A stretch of DNA of 8,760 bases. Origin: JBAXTU01 sp037130015. GTDB taxonomy: Bacteria > Patescibacteriota > Patescibacteriia > 2-01-FULL-39-33. The notes below the pieces were generated by a model. That model was not told the DNA's origin. It saw nothing but the letters and a program-made list of their open reading frames with translations, and did no database searches. Every line of letters starts with the position of its first letter. Position 1 is the stretch's first letter. Where the stretch lies: positions 1 through 8,760 of the forward strand of contig JBAXTU010000028.1 in NCBI GenBank assembly GCA_037130015.1, read 5' to 3'. Of the stretch, positions 1 through 5,144 are shown one piece after another. The position numbers were made by a program, and so were the translations under genes.

Positions 1-806
1 AGATAATTGTAAATCAAAAATAAACAGCCAACAATATAAGAAATTACTAAATTAGCCAAAATCAAAATAAACTGCAAACAACTAACAATAACAACCATAA
101 TCAATGGCCATATCTCTAAATTTTTAAAATTAACACCAAGATAAGTTAAGGTCAGCCCCAAAAGATAATTAACCAGCACGAATAAATAGCCGATGGCTGT
201 TGAAACAATAATAAATAAAATGATTCTGAAAAAAATTGTCCACCACCAACCTTTGACCAAATTATAACTGCGTTTAATGGCTTGCCAAGCTCCTAAATTT
301 TCCAACAACAAAGCATACAAAGCGAAAGAAACAAAAACACTAGCGATTATTCCAGGAATAATAAAAAATATATAAGCGAAATAAATAATCATAGCAGAAA
401 TAATTGACATTAAAACAAAACGCCAAAAATATTTTTTACCTTTCCAAAAAATTTCTTTTAGCTTTAATTCTTTATCTGCTTCACTGATAATAAAAATCTG
501 AGAATAAGAAATTATCATACTAATAGCCATCGTAGCTAAAACAGCCAATACTGCAAATAAACCTCCACCCACCATTAAAATCTTGGCCAAAACTGAATGA
601 TTCAAATCAATACTGCCACCGACTGAAAAAACTCCAAAAAAAGCAATTATCACATAAACAATCAATAAAACTAAAATAACAGCCAATGGTATAACCAAAA
701 CACCATACAACAAAAGCATTTTTTTCCAAATCAACTTAAAAATAGACCAAGATTTCTTGACTAAATCAATGGCTCCTGGTATTTCAACTGAATTTTTATT
801 TTCCAT
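1..806 (-). CDS. Multi-pass membrane protein, 3' end beyond window (partial)
   Basis: I read this open frame from ATG at 806 down to base 1 with no stop, giving 268 residues; the C-terminus lies outside the window. The product begins MENKNSVEIPGAIDLVKKSW and is very hydrophobic. Likely membrane stretches lie near residues 31-60, 77-105, 129-150, 152-170, 192-225 and 235-265. The central signature is a helix with IIPGI (about 149-153), then ALLLENLGAWQAIKRS (165-180) and KGWWW (185-189). This pattern resembles the glycerophosphodiester-phosphodiesterase membrane-domain / YciC-like families, whose molecular role is poorly known; that is a resemblance by eye only. No catalytic motif is visible. 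There is no Shine-Dalgarno site before the ATG. A good promoter lies in the end of queH, so the gene may be transcribed separately from the operon upstream. The coding sequence is extremely AT-rich. Confidence 0.8.
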   Translation of the reverse strand, partial: MENKNSVEIPGAIDLVKKSWSIFKLIWKKMLLLYGVLVIPLAVILVLLIVYVIIAFFGVFSVGGSIDLNHSVLAKILMVGGGLFAVLAVLATMAISMIISYSQIFIISEADKELKLKEIFWKGKKYFWRFVLMSIISAMIIYFAYIFFIIPGIIASVFVSFALYALLLENLGAWQAIKRSYNLVKGWWWTIFFRIILFIIVSTAIGYLFVLVNYLLGLTLTYLGVNFKNLEIWPLIMVVIVSCLQFILILANLVISYIVGCLFLIYNY

Positions 807-837
807 ATTTAAAATAATTTAAGATTAATCATTGTTC

Positions 838-867
838 ATTATAACATTTATTTTAGGCTTTTGGCAA
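838..867 (-). promoter_or_regulatory. Promoter for the membrane protein gene at 806
   Basis: Read on the minus strand, a perfect -10 TATAAT (843-838) is preceded by TGT (846-844), an extended -10. TTGCCA (867-862, five of six matches to TTGACA) sits 18 nt upstream, inside the last codons of queH. The predicted start near 831 leaves a leader of about 25 nt with no Shine-Dalgarno site. Confidence 0.6.
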
Positions 868-1401
868 ACGAACAGAAAACTCACAACCGCAATAGTTTTG
901 ATGATAAAAATCATGCTGATGGCTAAACTCCATAGCCGATTTGAAGCCATCTTGTTTTTTCCAGTCACCTGCTAAAAATTTTATTTTGTATTTTTTGGCT
1001 AATGCTCGTCCTAAATTATTTATGGCAATAACATCTTTGTGCGGACTAATGGAAAGAGTGGTAGCAAAAAATTCAAAGCCATTAGCGCTGGCATATTCAG
1101 CCGTATTTTTTAATCTACCATAATAGCACAGTTTGCAACGCTTACCTCGTTCCGGTTCTTTTTCCAAACCCAACATGCCTTCAAGCCATTTTTGATGATC
1201 TCTTTTGGGACAAATAAAATTTATACTCTGAGACTTAAAAAAATTTTTAGCTTCAGCTTGACGATGATTATATTCTTCTTCTGGATAAATATTGGAGTTG
1301 TCATAAAAAATGGAAACATCATATTGTAAAATAAATTTCTGCGCCAAAAATCCACTACAAGGCGCGCAACAAGTATGCAATAAAAGCCCGGGCTTAGTCA
1401 T
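853..1401 (-). CDS. queH: Epoxyqueuosine reductase QueH
   Basis: The 182-residue protein matches the QueH (formerly DUF208) family. These cytoplasmic iron-sulfur enzymes perform the last step of queuosine synthesis, reducing epoxyqueuosine to queuosine in the wobble position of tRNAs, and do not need the cobalamin used by QueG. The hallmark HTCCAPC lies at residues 9-15 (Cys11, Cys12, Cys15). CKLC follows at 89-92 and CGC at 171-173; these cysteines are the expected metal ligands. Other family features are FYDNSNIYP (32-40) and the stretch TTLSISPHKD (114-123). Length is normal for the family. Its ATG overlaps the NUDIX stop by 8 nt (ATGACTAA), so translation is probably coupled; no Shine-Dalgarno site is seen. 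It is the last gene of the rarA-NUDIX-queH operon. No other queuosine gene is in the window. Confidence 0.93.
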   Translation of the reverse strand: MTKPGLLLHTCCAPCSGFLAQKFILQYDVSIFYDNSNIYPEEEYNHRQAEAKNFFKSQSINFICPKRDHQKWLEGMLGLEKEPERGKRCKLCYYGRLKNTAEYASANGFEFFATTLSISPHKDVIAINNLGRALAKKYKIKFLAGDWKKQDGFKSAMEFSHQHDFYHQNYCGCEFSVRLPKA

Positions 1402-1834
1402 GTTTCAATGTTTTAACAAAACTTTCTGCTTCTTCCAAAATGCTTTTTAAATTCTTGAATTTCATATATTTTTGCGCAGTTTTTAAATCAAACCAAGCAT
1501 AGCCATTATGCTCATGAGAAATTTTTGGTTCACTGCCCATGGCCGTGCCAGCCAAATATAATACAAATTCTTTGCGGATCAACTCTGATTTGCCATCACG
1601 ATTTTCTTTGAAGAAAAAATGAGTTTGCTGTCGCCAACCGTCTATAAGTTTTACTTTAAGTCCGGCTTCTTCAAACAACTCACGCTGAGCTGCTTCCATT
1701 TCGGTCTCGCCTTGCTCTACATGACCCTTGGGAAAATTCCAATAATTACCGCGATGATACAAAATTAAAAATTGCAAACCCTCTTGAGGATTGTGCCTAA
1801 AAACTATTACACCGGCTGATTTTTCATGAGTCAT
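1394..1834 (-). CDS. NUDIX hydrolase, Ap4A hydrolase-like
   Basis: A 146-residue NUDIX protein. The full NUDIX box, G-x5-E-x7-REx2EExGL, spans residues 37-59: Gly37, Glu43, Arg51-Glu52, Glu55-Glu56, Gly58. The glutamates bind the Mg ions that drive hydrolysis of a nucleoside diphosphate linked to another group. The flanks SAGVIVFR (6-13), WNFPKGHVE (32-40) and the C-terminal HEHNGYAWFDL region point to the diadenosine tetraphosphate (Ap4A) hydrolase branch, which splits Ap4A to ATP and AMP. Substrate assignment inside NUDIX is uncertain; dinucleoside polyphosphates or mRNA cap-like ends are alternatives. The gene sits 6 nt after rarA and overlaps queH by 8 nt, so all three are probably cotranscribed. 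There is no Shine-Dalgarno site. Confidence 0.9.
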   Translation of the reverse strand: MTHEKSAGVIVFRHNPQEGLQFLILYHRGNYWNFPKGHVEQGETEMEAAQRELFEEAGLKVKLIDGWRQQTHFFFKENRDGKSELIRKEFVLYLAGTAMGSEPKISHEHNGYAWFDLKTAQKYMKFKNLKSILEEAESFVKTLKHD

Positions 1835-1840
1835 ATTTTA

Positions 1841-3097
1841 TTATTTTAAATATTTTTTTCCTTTCAAGCTTTCAGGCAAATATTCCTGATCTTCTTGATA
1901 ATCAAAATCCGGACTATACTTGTAGTCTTTACCATAATTCAAATCTTTCATTAATTTGGTCGGAGCATTACGCAGATGAATTGGCACTGGTTCGTCCATG
2001 GTTTCTTTCACATCTTTTTGTACTGACAAATAAGCGCTATACAAATCATTGCTTTTTTGGCATCTGGCCAAATACACCACCACTTGAGCCAAAATCACAT
2101 TACACTCTGGCATGCCAATATAATGAACCGCCTGATAGCCGGCCACAGCTTGCACCAAAGCTTGCGAATTGGCCAGTCCCACATCTTCTGAAGCAAAACG
2201 CACCAAACGTCTGGCCACATAAAGTGGATCTTCGCCAGCTTCTAACATTCTAGCCAACCAATACAAAGAGGCATCAGCGTCTGAACCACGAAGCGATTTA
2301 TGTAAAGCTGAAATAATATTGTAATGTTGTTCGCCAGACTGGTCATACAAAAAATGAGACTTCTGTAATGACTCTTTGATAGTATCTTTATTTAATTCTA
2401 TTATATCATGTTTATCAGCTTTTGTAGCGCGAACAGAAAATTCCAAAGCATTGAGGGCAATGCGCGCATCACCATTGGACAAACTCGCTAAATAAATAAT
2501 CACCTCATCATCAACTTTTATATTTAAATGGCCAAGACCCTTGGCTTTATCAATAACAGCGCGACGCAAAATATCAGCCAAATTTTCCACTGATAATTGT
2601 TCTAACACAAAAACTCGCGAACGCGACAATAAAGCCGAATTCACTTCAAAACTGGGATTTTCCGTGGTGGCTCCAATAAGTACAATTATACCCCTTTCCA
2701 CATGAGGCAAAAGCGCGTCTTGCTGGGATTTGTTCCAACGGTGGATTTCATCAATAAACAAAATGGTGCGTTGGTTGTTGTATTTGCGTTTGCTCTCGGC
2801 CGACACGATAATTTCTTTTAAATCTTTGACACCACTGGTCACTGCTGAAAAAGAAACAAAATTAGAGTTGGTCAAATTGGCAATAATGCGTGCCAAAGTG
2901 GTCTTACCAGAGCCTGGCGGACCCCAAAAAATCATAGACGGAATCTCGTCTTTTTCTAGTAGTTGCCGAAGTAGCTTCTGAGGCCCTAAAAGCTCATTTT
3001 GACCAACAAAATCCAAGAGAGCCGTAGGACGCATCCTCTCGGCTAAAGGGGCCTCTGAGGCCAGTTTTTGGGCTAATTTTTGATCAAATAGGTCCAT
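1841..3097 (-). CDS. rarA: Replication-associated recombination protein RarA (MgsA)
   Basis: AAA+ ATPase of the clamp-loader clade that acts at stalled replication forks (RarA/MgsA; WRNIP1 and Mgs1 in eukaryotes). I chose the ATG at 3097 because the family typically begins at MDLFDQ followed by PLAERMRP. The frame stays open for 27 more codons, to an ATG at 3178, but that extension lacks family character. From this start the protein has 418 residues. It shows Walker A GPPGSGKT (59-66, Lys65), Walker B FIDEIHRWNK with Asp116-Glu117, sensor 1 IGATTENPSF (from about 142), and SRSR at 158-161 with the likely arginine finger. The C-terminal tetramerisation region contains ARMLEAGEDPLYVARRLVRF and the closing element PIHLRNAPTKLMK. 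It is the first gene of the operon with NUDIX and queH, and is divergent from the membrane gene at 3232. Confidence 0.95.
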   Translation of the reverse strand: MDLFDQKLAQKLASEAPLAERMRPTALLDFVGQNELLGPQKLLRQLLEKDEIPSMIFWGPPGSGKTTLARIIANLTNSNFVSFSAVTSGVKDLKEIIVSAESKRKYNNQRTILFIDEIHRWNKSQQDALLPHVERGIIVLIGATTENPSFEVNSALLSRSRVFVLEQLSVENLADILRRAVIDKAKGLGHLNIKVDDEVIIYLASLSNGDARIALNALEFSVRATKADKHDIIELNKDTIKESLQKSHFLYDQSGEQHYNIISALHKSLRGSDADASLYWLARMLEAGEDPLYVARRLVRFASEDVGLANSQALVQAVAGYQAVHYIGMPECNVILAQVVVYLARCQKSNDLYSAYLSVQKDVKETMDEPVPIHLRNAPTKLMKDLNYGKDYKYSPDFDYQEDQEYLPESLKGKKYLK

Positions 3098-3111
3098 CTG
3101 AGGGTATTTTA

Positions 3112-3118
3112 CTCCCCT
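3112..3118 (-). promoter_or_regulatory. Shine-Dalgarno-like AGGGGAG upstream of rarA
   Basis: AGGGGAG on the minus strand ends 14 nt before the ATG at 3097, longer than the usual 5-9 nt. AGGG can pair with the CCCT that lies between it and the ATG, which would shorten the effective distance or mask the site. It supports the internal start over the upstream ATG at 3178, which has no such site. Confidence 0.4.
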
Positions 3119-3137
3119 TCCTGTTTTCTGCCAACCA

Positions 3138-3166
3138 TTGACAGAATTAAATATGTGTGCTATAAT
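3138..3166 (+). promoter_or_regulatory. Consensus sigma70-type promoter for the membrane gene at 3232
   Basis: TTGACA (3138-3143), an exact 17-nt spacer and TATAAT (3161-3166) form a perfect match to the housekeeping consensus. TGC before the -10 (3158-3160) adds an extended -10. Predicted transcription starts near 3173. It is the strongest promoter in the window and lies between the divergent rarA and the plus-strand gene. Confidence 0.85.
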
Positions 3167-3196
3167 AAAATTATTCAATTTTGAATGAAAAAAACA

Positions 3197-3211
3197 GGCC
3201 TATAACAGGCC
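3197..3211 (+). repeat. Small hairpin in the 5' leader of the plus-strand gene
   Basis: GGCCT (3197-3201) and AGGCC (3207-3211) form a 5-bp GC-rich stem with loop ATAAC, in the leader of about 59 nt between the predicted transcription start and the ATG. It ends 8 nt before the ribosome binding site. It could stabilise the mRNA 5' end or serve as a protein site; no known riboswitch is recognised. Confidence 0.45.
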
Positions 3212-3219
3212 ACAACAAA

Positions 3220-3224
3220 AGGAG
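3220..3224 (+). promoter_or_regulatory. Strong ribosome binding site deciding the start at 3232
   Basis: AGGAG, within AAAAGGAGAAAA, ends 7 nt before the ATG at 3232. It favours this ATG over a TTG at 3181 in the same frame, which lies only about 8 nt after the predicted transcription start. It is the only well-placed canonical Shine-Dalgarno site in the window. Confidence 0.85.
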
Positions 3225-3231
3225 AAAACAA

Positions 3232-3627
3232 ATGAAATTAGGTATTGCTCTTTCACTTTGCGTTTTTGGTATTGGTCTGTTAATTTGTCTACACGACTTC
3301 TATGTCTTAGGTAGCGATGACAGTCAAGAGCGTTTTATCGGCTTGGGATTGATCGGCCTGACCTTTGTCATGCTAGCCGGCCTCTTGCTGTGGGACATCA
3401 CTGGCTTTATTAGTGATTGGCGCACCAAAAAACGCGACACCGGCTCGGTTATTATGGCTGTACCAGTCATGATTTCCTTACTACTAGCTAGTGGCGAAAC
3501 CGAAAATGTGGCTATGAATTTAATAGCTTTCGGCGTCGCTATCGCCTTTGCCGGCATCGGCTGGCTGATCAATCGCTGGCCCATTGCCAGTGATCAACAA
3601 AAAGTTGCGGAAGAACCGCAACAATAA
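3232..3627 (+). CDS. Small four-helix membrane protein, function unknown
   Basis: A 131-residue protein that I do not recognise. It has four likely membrane helices at about residues 3-20, 34-54, 71-87 and 94-114. The positively charged loop WRTKKRD (63-69) is probably cytoplasmic, which by the positive-inside rule places both termini inside. The external loops would be DFYVLGSDDSQER and ASGETEN, and the short tail ends EEPQQ. No catalytic or metal-binding motif is visible. It is the only plus-strand gene, with its own consensus promoter, strong ribosome site and strong terminator, so it is probably well expressed as a single-gene unit. A hand count of bases 3241-3600 gives about 48% GC, higher than sampled parts of the genes at 1-806 and 5145-6446, although parts of rarA are similar. 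Recent transfer is possible but not shown. Confidence 0.8.
   Translation: MKLGIALSLCVFGIGLLICLHDFYVLGSDDSQERFIGLGLIGLTFVMLAGLLLWDITGFISDWRTKKRDTGSVIMAVPVMISLLLASGETENVAMNLIAFGVAIAFAGIGWLINRWPIASDQQKVAEEPQQ
3604..3622 (+). repeat. Perfect 7-bp hairpin in the last codons of the plus-strand gene
   Basis: GTTGCGG (3604-3610) and CCGCAAC (3616-3622) are exact inverted repeats around the loop AAGAA, ending two bases before the TAA stop. No T-run follows, so it is not itself an intrinsic terminator. It may protect the mRNA 3' end or simply reflect codon choice. Confidence 0.5.
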
Positions 3628-3650
3628 TCACCACCCCCATCGAAACCAAA

Positions 3651-3688
3651 CACCCCCAAGCAATACTGCTTCGGGGGTGAATTTTTTT
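3651..3688 (+). terminator. Rho-independent terminator after the plus-strand membrane gene
   Basis: CACCCCC (3651-3657) pairs with GGGGGTG (3673-3679), and AAGCA (3658-3662) pairs with TGCTT (3667-3671), around loop ATAC with a single bulged C at 3672. Seven T residues follow at 3682-3688. This is a strong plus-strand terminator between two converging genes. Read from the uppS side the stem is followed by a poorer T-run, so it may end uppS transcripts less efficiently. Confidence 0.9.
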
Positions 3689-3691
3689 ATT

Positions 3692-4378
3692 TTAATTTCC
3701 TCCAAATCTCCTTTGTCTATTTTCAAAATTTTCAATCGCTCCATCCAAATCTTTTTCAGTAAAAGCCGGCCAGTGACAATCCACAAACAATAATTCGCTA
3801 TATACTGATTCCCAAGTCAAAAATCCAGATAATCGCTGTTCACCAGAAGTACGGATAATCAAATCAGGTTCACTCTGGCCTGAGAGCCAAATATTTTCCG
3901 AAATCATTTTTTCATCAACACTTTCGGCTAGTACACCGCTACTTATAATTTTTTTGACCGCGTCCACAATCTCCAGTCGGCCACCATAATTCAAACAAAT
4001 ATTCAAAGTACCCTTGGTATTGTTTTTGGTTTTTTCCTCAGCACTTTCAATTGCCTTGACCAATTTTTCTGACAAGCGATCACGACTGCCAATAACTTTT
4101 AATCTAATTCCACGGCCATTAAATTCTTCAATTTCGTCCGTGAGCGCATGATGCAATAAATTCATCAGATAATCAACTTCGTCTTGGGCTCTATTCCAAT
4201 TTTCAGTGGAAAAAGCATAGACAGTCAAAGTTTCAATTCCGCGCGTAATACACCACTCGCCCGCCTCTTTCATTTTGTCATAGCCTTTGCGGTGCCCTTC
4301 AAAGGCGGGCAGACCATTATCTTTGGCCCAGCGACGGTTGCCATCCATGACGATGGCCAAATGTTTTATTTTAGTCAT
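3692..4378 (-). CDS. uppS: Isoprenyl transferase, undecaprenyl diphosphate synthase
   Basis: A 228-residue cis-prenyltransferase that condenses isopentenyl diphosphate onto farnesyl diphosphate to make the C55 lipid carrier for peptidoglycan and surface polymers; it acts at the cytoplasmic membrane face. Region 1 is HLAIVMDGNRRWAK (6-19), with the catalytic Mg-binding Asp12, followed by GHRKG (28-32). Then come TVYAFSTENWNR (52-63), LNICLNYGGRLEI (125-137) and the C-terminal PDLIIRTSGEQRLSGFLTWE (171-190) with SELLF. All signature regions are present. The family usually has SNFLLWQ where this protein has SGFLTWE, a small departure. It is somewhat shorter than the E. coli enzyme. It stands alone with its own promoter and no Shine-Dalgarno site; no cdsA or dxr neighbour is seen. 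Confidence 0.95.
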   Translation of the reverse strand: MTKIKHLAIVMDGNRRWAKDNGLPAFEGHRKGYDKMKEAGEWCITRGIETLTVYAFSTENWNRAQDEVDYLMNLLHHALTDEIEEFNGRGIRLKVIGSRDRLSEKLVKAIESAEEKTKNNTKGTLNICLNYGGRLEIVDAVKKIISSGVLAESVDEKMISENIWLSGQSEPDLIIRTSGEQRLSGFLTWESVYSELLFVDCHWPAFTEKDLDGAIENFENRQRRFGGN

Positions 4379-4406
4379 TTATTTCAAATTAAATTCAGAT
4401 TTACTG

Positions 4407-4435
4407 ATTATAACATGAGAAAGTGGCATTGACAA
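4407..4435 (-). promoter_or_regulatory. Promoter of uppS
   Basis: On the minus strand, TTGTCA (4435-4430), a 17-nt spacer and TATAAT (4412-4407) give a near-consensus promoter with TGT before the -10 (extended). Predicted start is near 4400, with a leader of about 22 nt and no ribosome binding site before the ATG at 4378. Confidence 0.8.
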
Positions 4436-4439
4436 ACAA

Positions 4440-4499
4440 TAAAAACCATCCACTTATAAGAAGATGATTTTTACTTTGGTAATATTTTATTTTTTGATT
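4440..4499 (-). ncRNA. Possible tiny transcript between tRNA-Pro and uppS
   Basis: On the minus strand an extended -10 (TGTTATAAT, 4514-4506) could start RNA near 4499. A 10-bp hairpin with a T-run ends it at about 4440, giving roughly 60 nt with no open frame. The -35 region (TTTATT-like) is poor and nothing shows that the RNA exists. The stem alone could equally be a backup terminator for the operon upstream. Confidence 0.2.
4441..4472 (-). terminator. Second terminator-like hairpin directly upstream of the uppS promoter
   Basis: The arms 4441-4450 (AAAAACCATC) and 4463-4472 (GATGATTTTT) pair over 10 bp. Read as minus-strand RNA the one odd pair is a G-U wobble, whereas on the plus strand it would be an A-C mismatch, which favours the minus direction. 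Its T-run (TTTTTATTG) runs into the uppS -35. The 12-nt loop contains the palindrome CTTATAAG (4453-4460). The stem is AT-rich, so its strength is doubtful. Confidence 0.4.
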
Positions 4500-4531
4500 G
4501 TCTATATTATAACATAGATTATTATAAAAAT

Positions 4532-4557
4532 AAAAACTACCCCTGGGGATAGTTTTT
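4532..4557 (-). terminator. Intrinsic terminator after tRNA-Pro
   Basis: AAAAACTA (4532-4539) and TAGTTTTT (4550-4557) are exact inverted repeats enclosing CCCC and GGGG. On the minus strand the stem runs into TTTTTATTTTT. It lies 15 nt beyond the tRNA 3' end and probably ends the whole glycosyltransferase-to-tRNA operon. It is nearly symmetric and could also work from the plus strand. Confidence 0.8.
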
Positions 4558-4572
4558 ATTTATTTTAAATTA

Positions 4573-4643
4573 TCGGGCTGGGCGGAATTGAACCGCCGTC
4601 ACGCGAACCCGAATCGCGTATAATGCCGTTATACCACAGCCCG
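4573..4643 (-). tRNA. tRNA-Pro, anticodon CGG
   Basis: The 71-nt cloverleaf folds by hand. The acceptor stem is CGGGCTG with CAGCCCG (7 bp), with discriminator A. The D-arm has G18-G19 in the loop and only three stem pairs, including a G-U and a T-T mismatch at 13-22. The anticodon stem CGCGA/TCGCG holds loop TTCGGGT. A 4-nt variable loop TGAC follows, then T-stem GGCGG/CCGCC with loop TTCAATT. The anticodon CGG at 4609-4611 reads CCG codons. C1-G72, A73 and G37 are the expected proline features (ProRS recognition and m1G37 by TrmD). CCA is not encoded and must be added. The gene lies 25 nt after the SpoU methylase stop with no clear promoter of its own, so it is probably processed from the operon transcript. 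Confidence 0.93.
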
Positions 4644-4668
4644 TCTTTAATCAATTAAAAATTACGAA

Positions 4669-5136
4669 TTAAGAATTAAGAATTTTATATGTCGCAATAC
4701 CAAAGGCCACTGAAACATTCAAACTTTCTTTTATGCCCTTCATAGGAATATGCACGATAGCATTTGAACGTTTTAAAAGTGACTCAGAAACTCCAGTCAC
4801 TTCATTGCCAACAATAAGCGCCATTTCTAACTTCGGCTTAAATAGGCTAACATCCAAACTGCCTTTTGTCAATTCAAGCGAAACAATCTGCATCCCCTGT
4901 TTTTTTAATTTTTCTACCAATCTCCAGGCATTCTGCACATGCTCCCAAGGAACTGATTTTTCCGCTCCCAAAGAAACTTTGAGCACGCCAGATTGCTCGG
5001 GCGTGCCAGTAATACCGCACAAATAAATTTTTTTGATACCTAATGCGTCAGAAGTGCGAAAAATTGATCCAACATTATACAAACTCCGCAAACTATCGCA
5101 AATCACCACTACTTCTGATTTTCTTTTTTTAGCCAT
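4669..5136 (-). CDS. SpoU/TrmH-family RNA 2'-O-methyltransferase
   Basis: A 155-residue single-domain SPOUT methyltransferase, which transfers methyl from S-adenosylmethionine to a ribose 2'-OH of tRNA or rRNA through a trefoil-knot fold. Motif 1 is SLYNVGSIFRTSDALG (18-33) with Asn21 and the catalytic-type Arg27. Motif 2 is LIVGNEVTGVS (107-117), where many relatives have GNEGxG. Motif 3 is IPMKGIKESLNVSVA (130-144). There is no N-terminal substrate-binding extension of the RlmB/TrmH type, and the size is close to TrmL. The target (tRNA wobble, tRNA G18 or rRNA) cannot be decided. It starts 8 nt after the anchored Ca-loop protein and is followed 25 nt later by tRNA-Pro in the same operon. 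No Shine-Dalgarno site is seen. Confidence 0.9.
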   Translation of the reverse strand: MAKKRKSEVVVICDSLRSLYNVGSIFRTSDALGIKKIYLCGITGTPEQSGVLKVSLGAEKSVPWEHVQNAWRLVEKLKKQGMQIVSLELTKGSLDVSLFKPKLEMALIVGNEVTGVSESLLKRSNAIVHIPMKGIKESLNVSVAFGIATYKILNS

Positions 5137-5144
5137 TACAGATT

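Noticed and set aside
1981..2981. Plus-strand open frames opposite rarA (for example 1981-2253 and 2730-2981)
   Set aside because: They are antisense to a clear conserved AAA+ gene and have no promoter, ribosome site or recognisable protein character. The same applies to the frames opposite queH, uppS, the SpoU gene and the 433-residue protein.
3181..3231. TTG start that would lengthen the plus-strand membrane protein by 17 residues
   Set aside because: It lies about 8 nt after the predicted transcription start, has no ribosome site and adds a polar Lys/Arg-rich stretch that includes the leader hairpin; the ATG at 3232 has an ideal AGGAG.
3324..3584. Minus-strand frame of 86 codons opposite the plus-strand membrane gene
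   Set aside because: The sense gene has a promoter, ribosome site and terminator; the antisense frame has none and lies wholly within it.
4429..4460. Plus-strand TTGACA followed by TATAAG, suggesting a promoter facing the tRNA
   Set aside because: The spacer is about 20 nt and the TTGACA is largely the complement of the uppS -35 TTGTCA; no plus-strand gene follows.
4656..4684. Short direct repeats AATTAAG and AAAATTA around the end of the SpoU gene, looking like an attachment site beside a tRNA
   Set aside because: The repeats are only about 7 nt in AT-rich sequence, do not copy the tRNA 3' end, and no integrase or element boundary is present.
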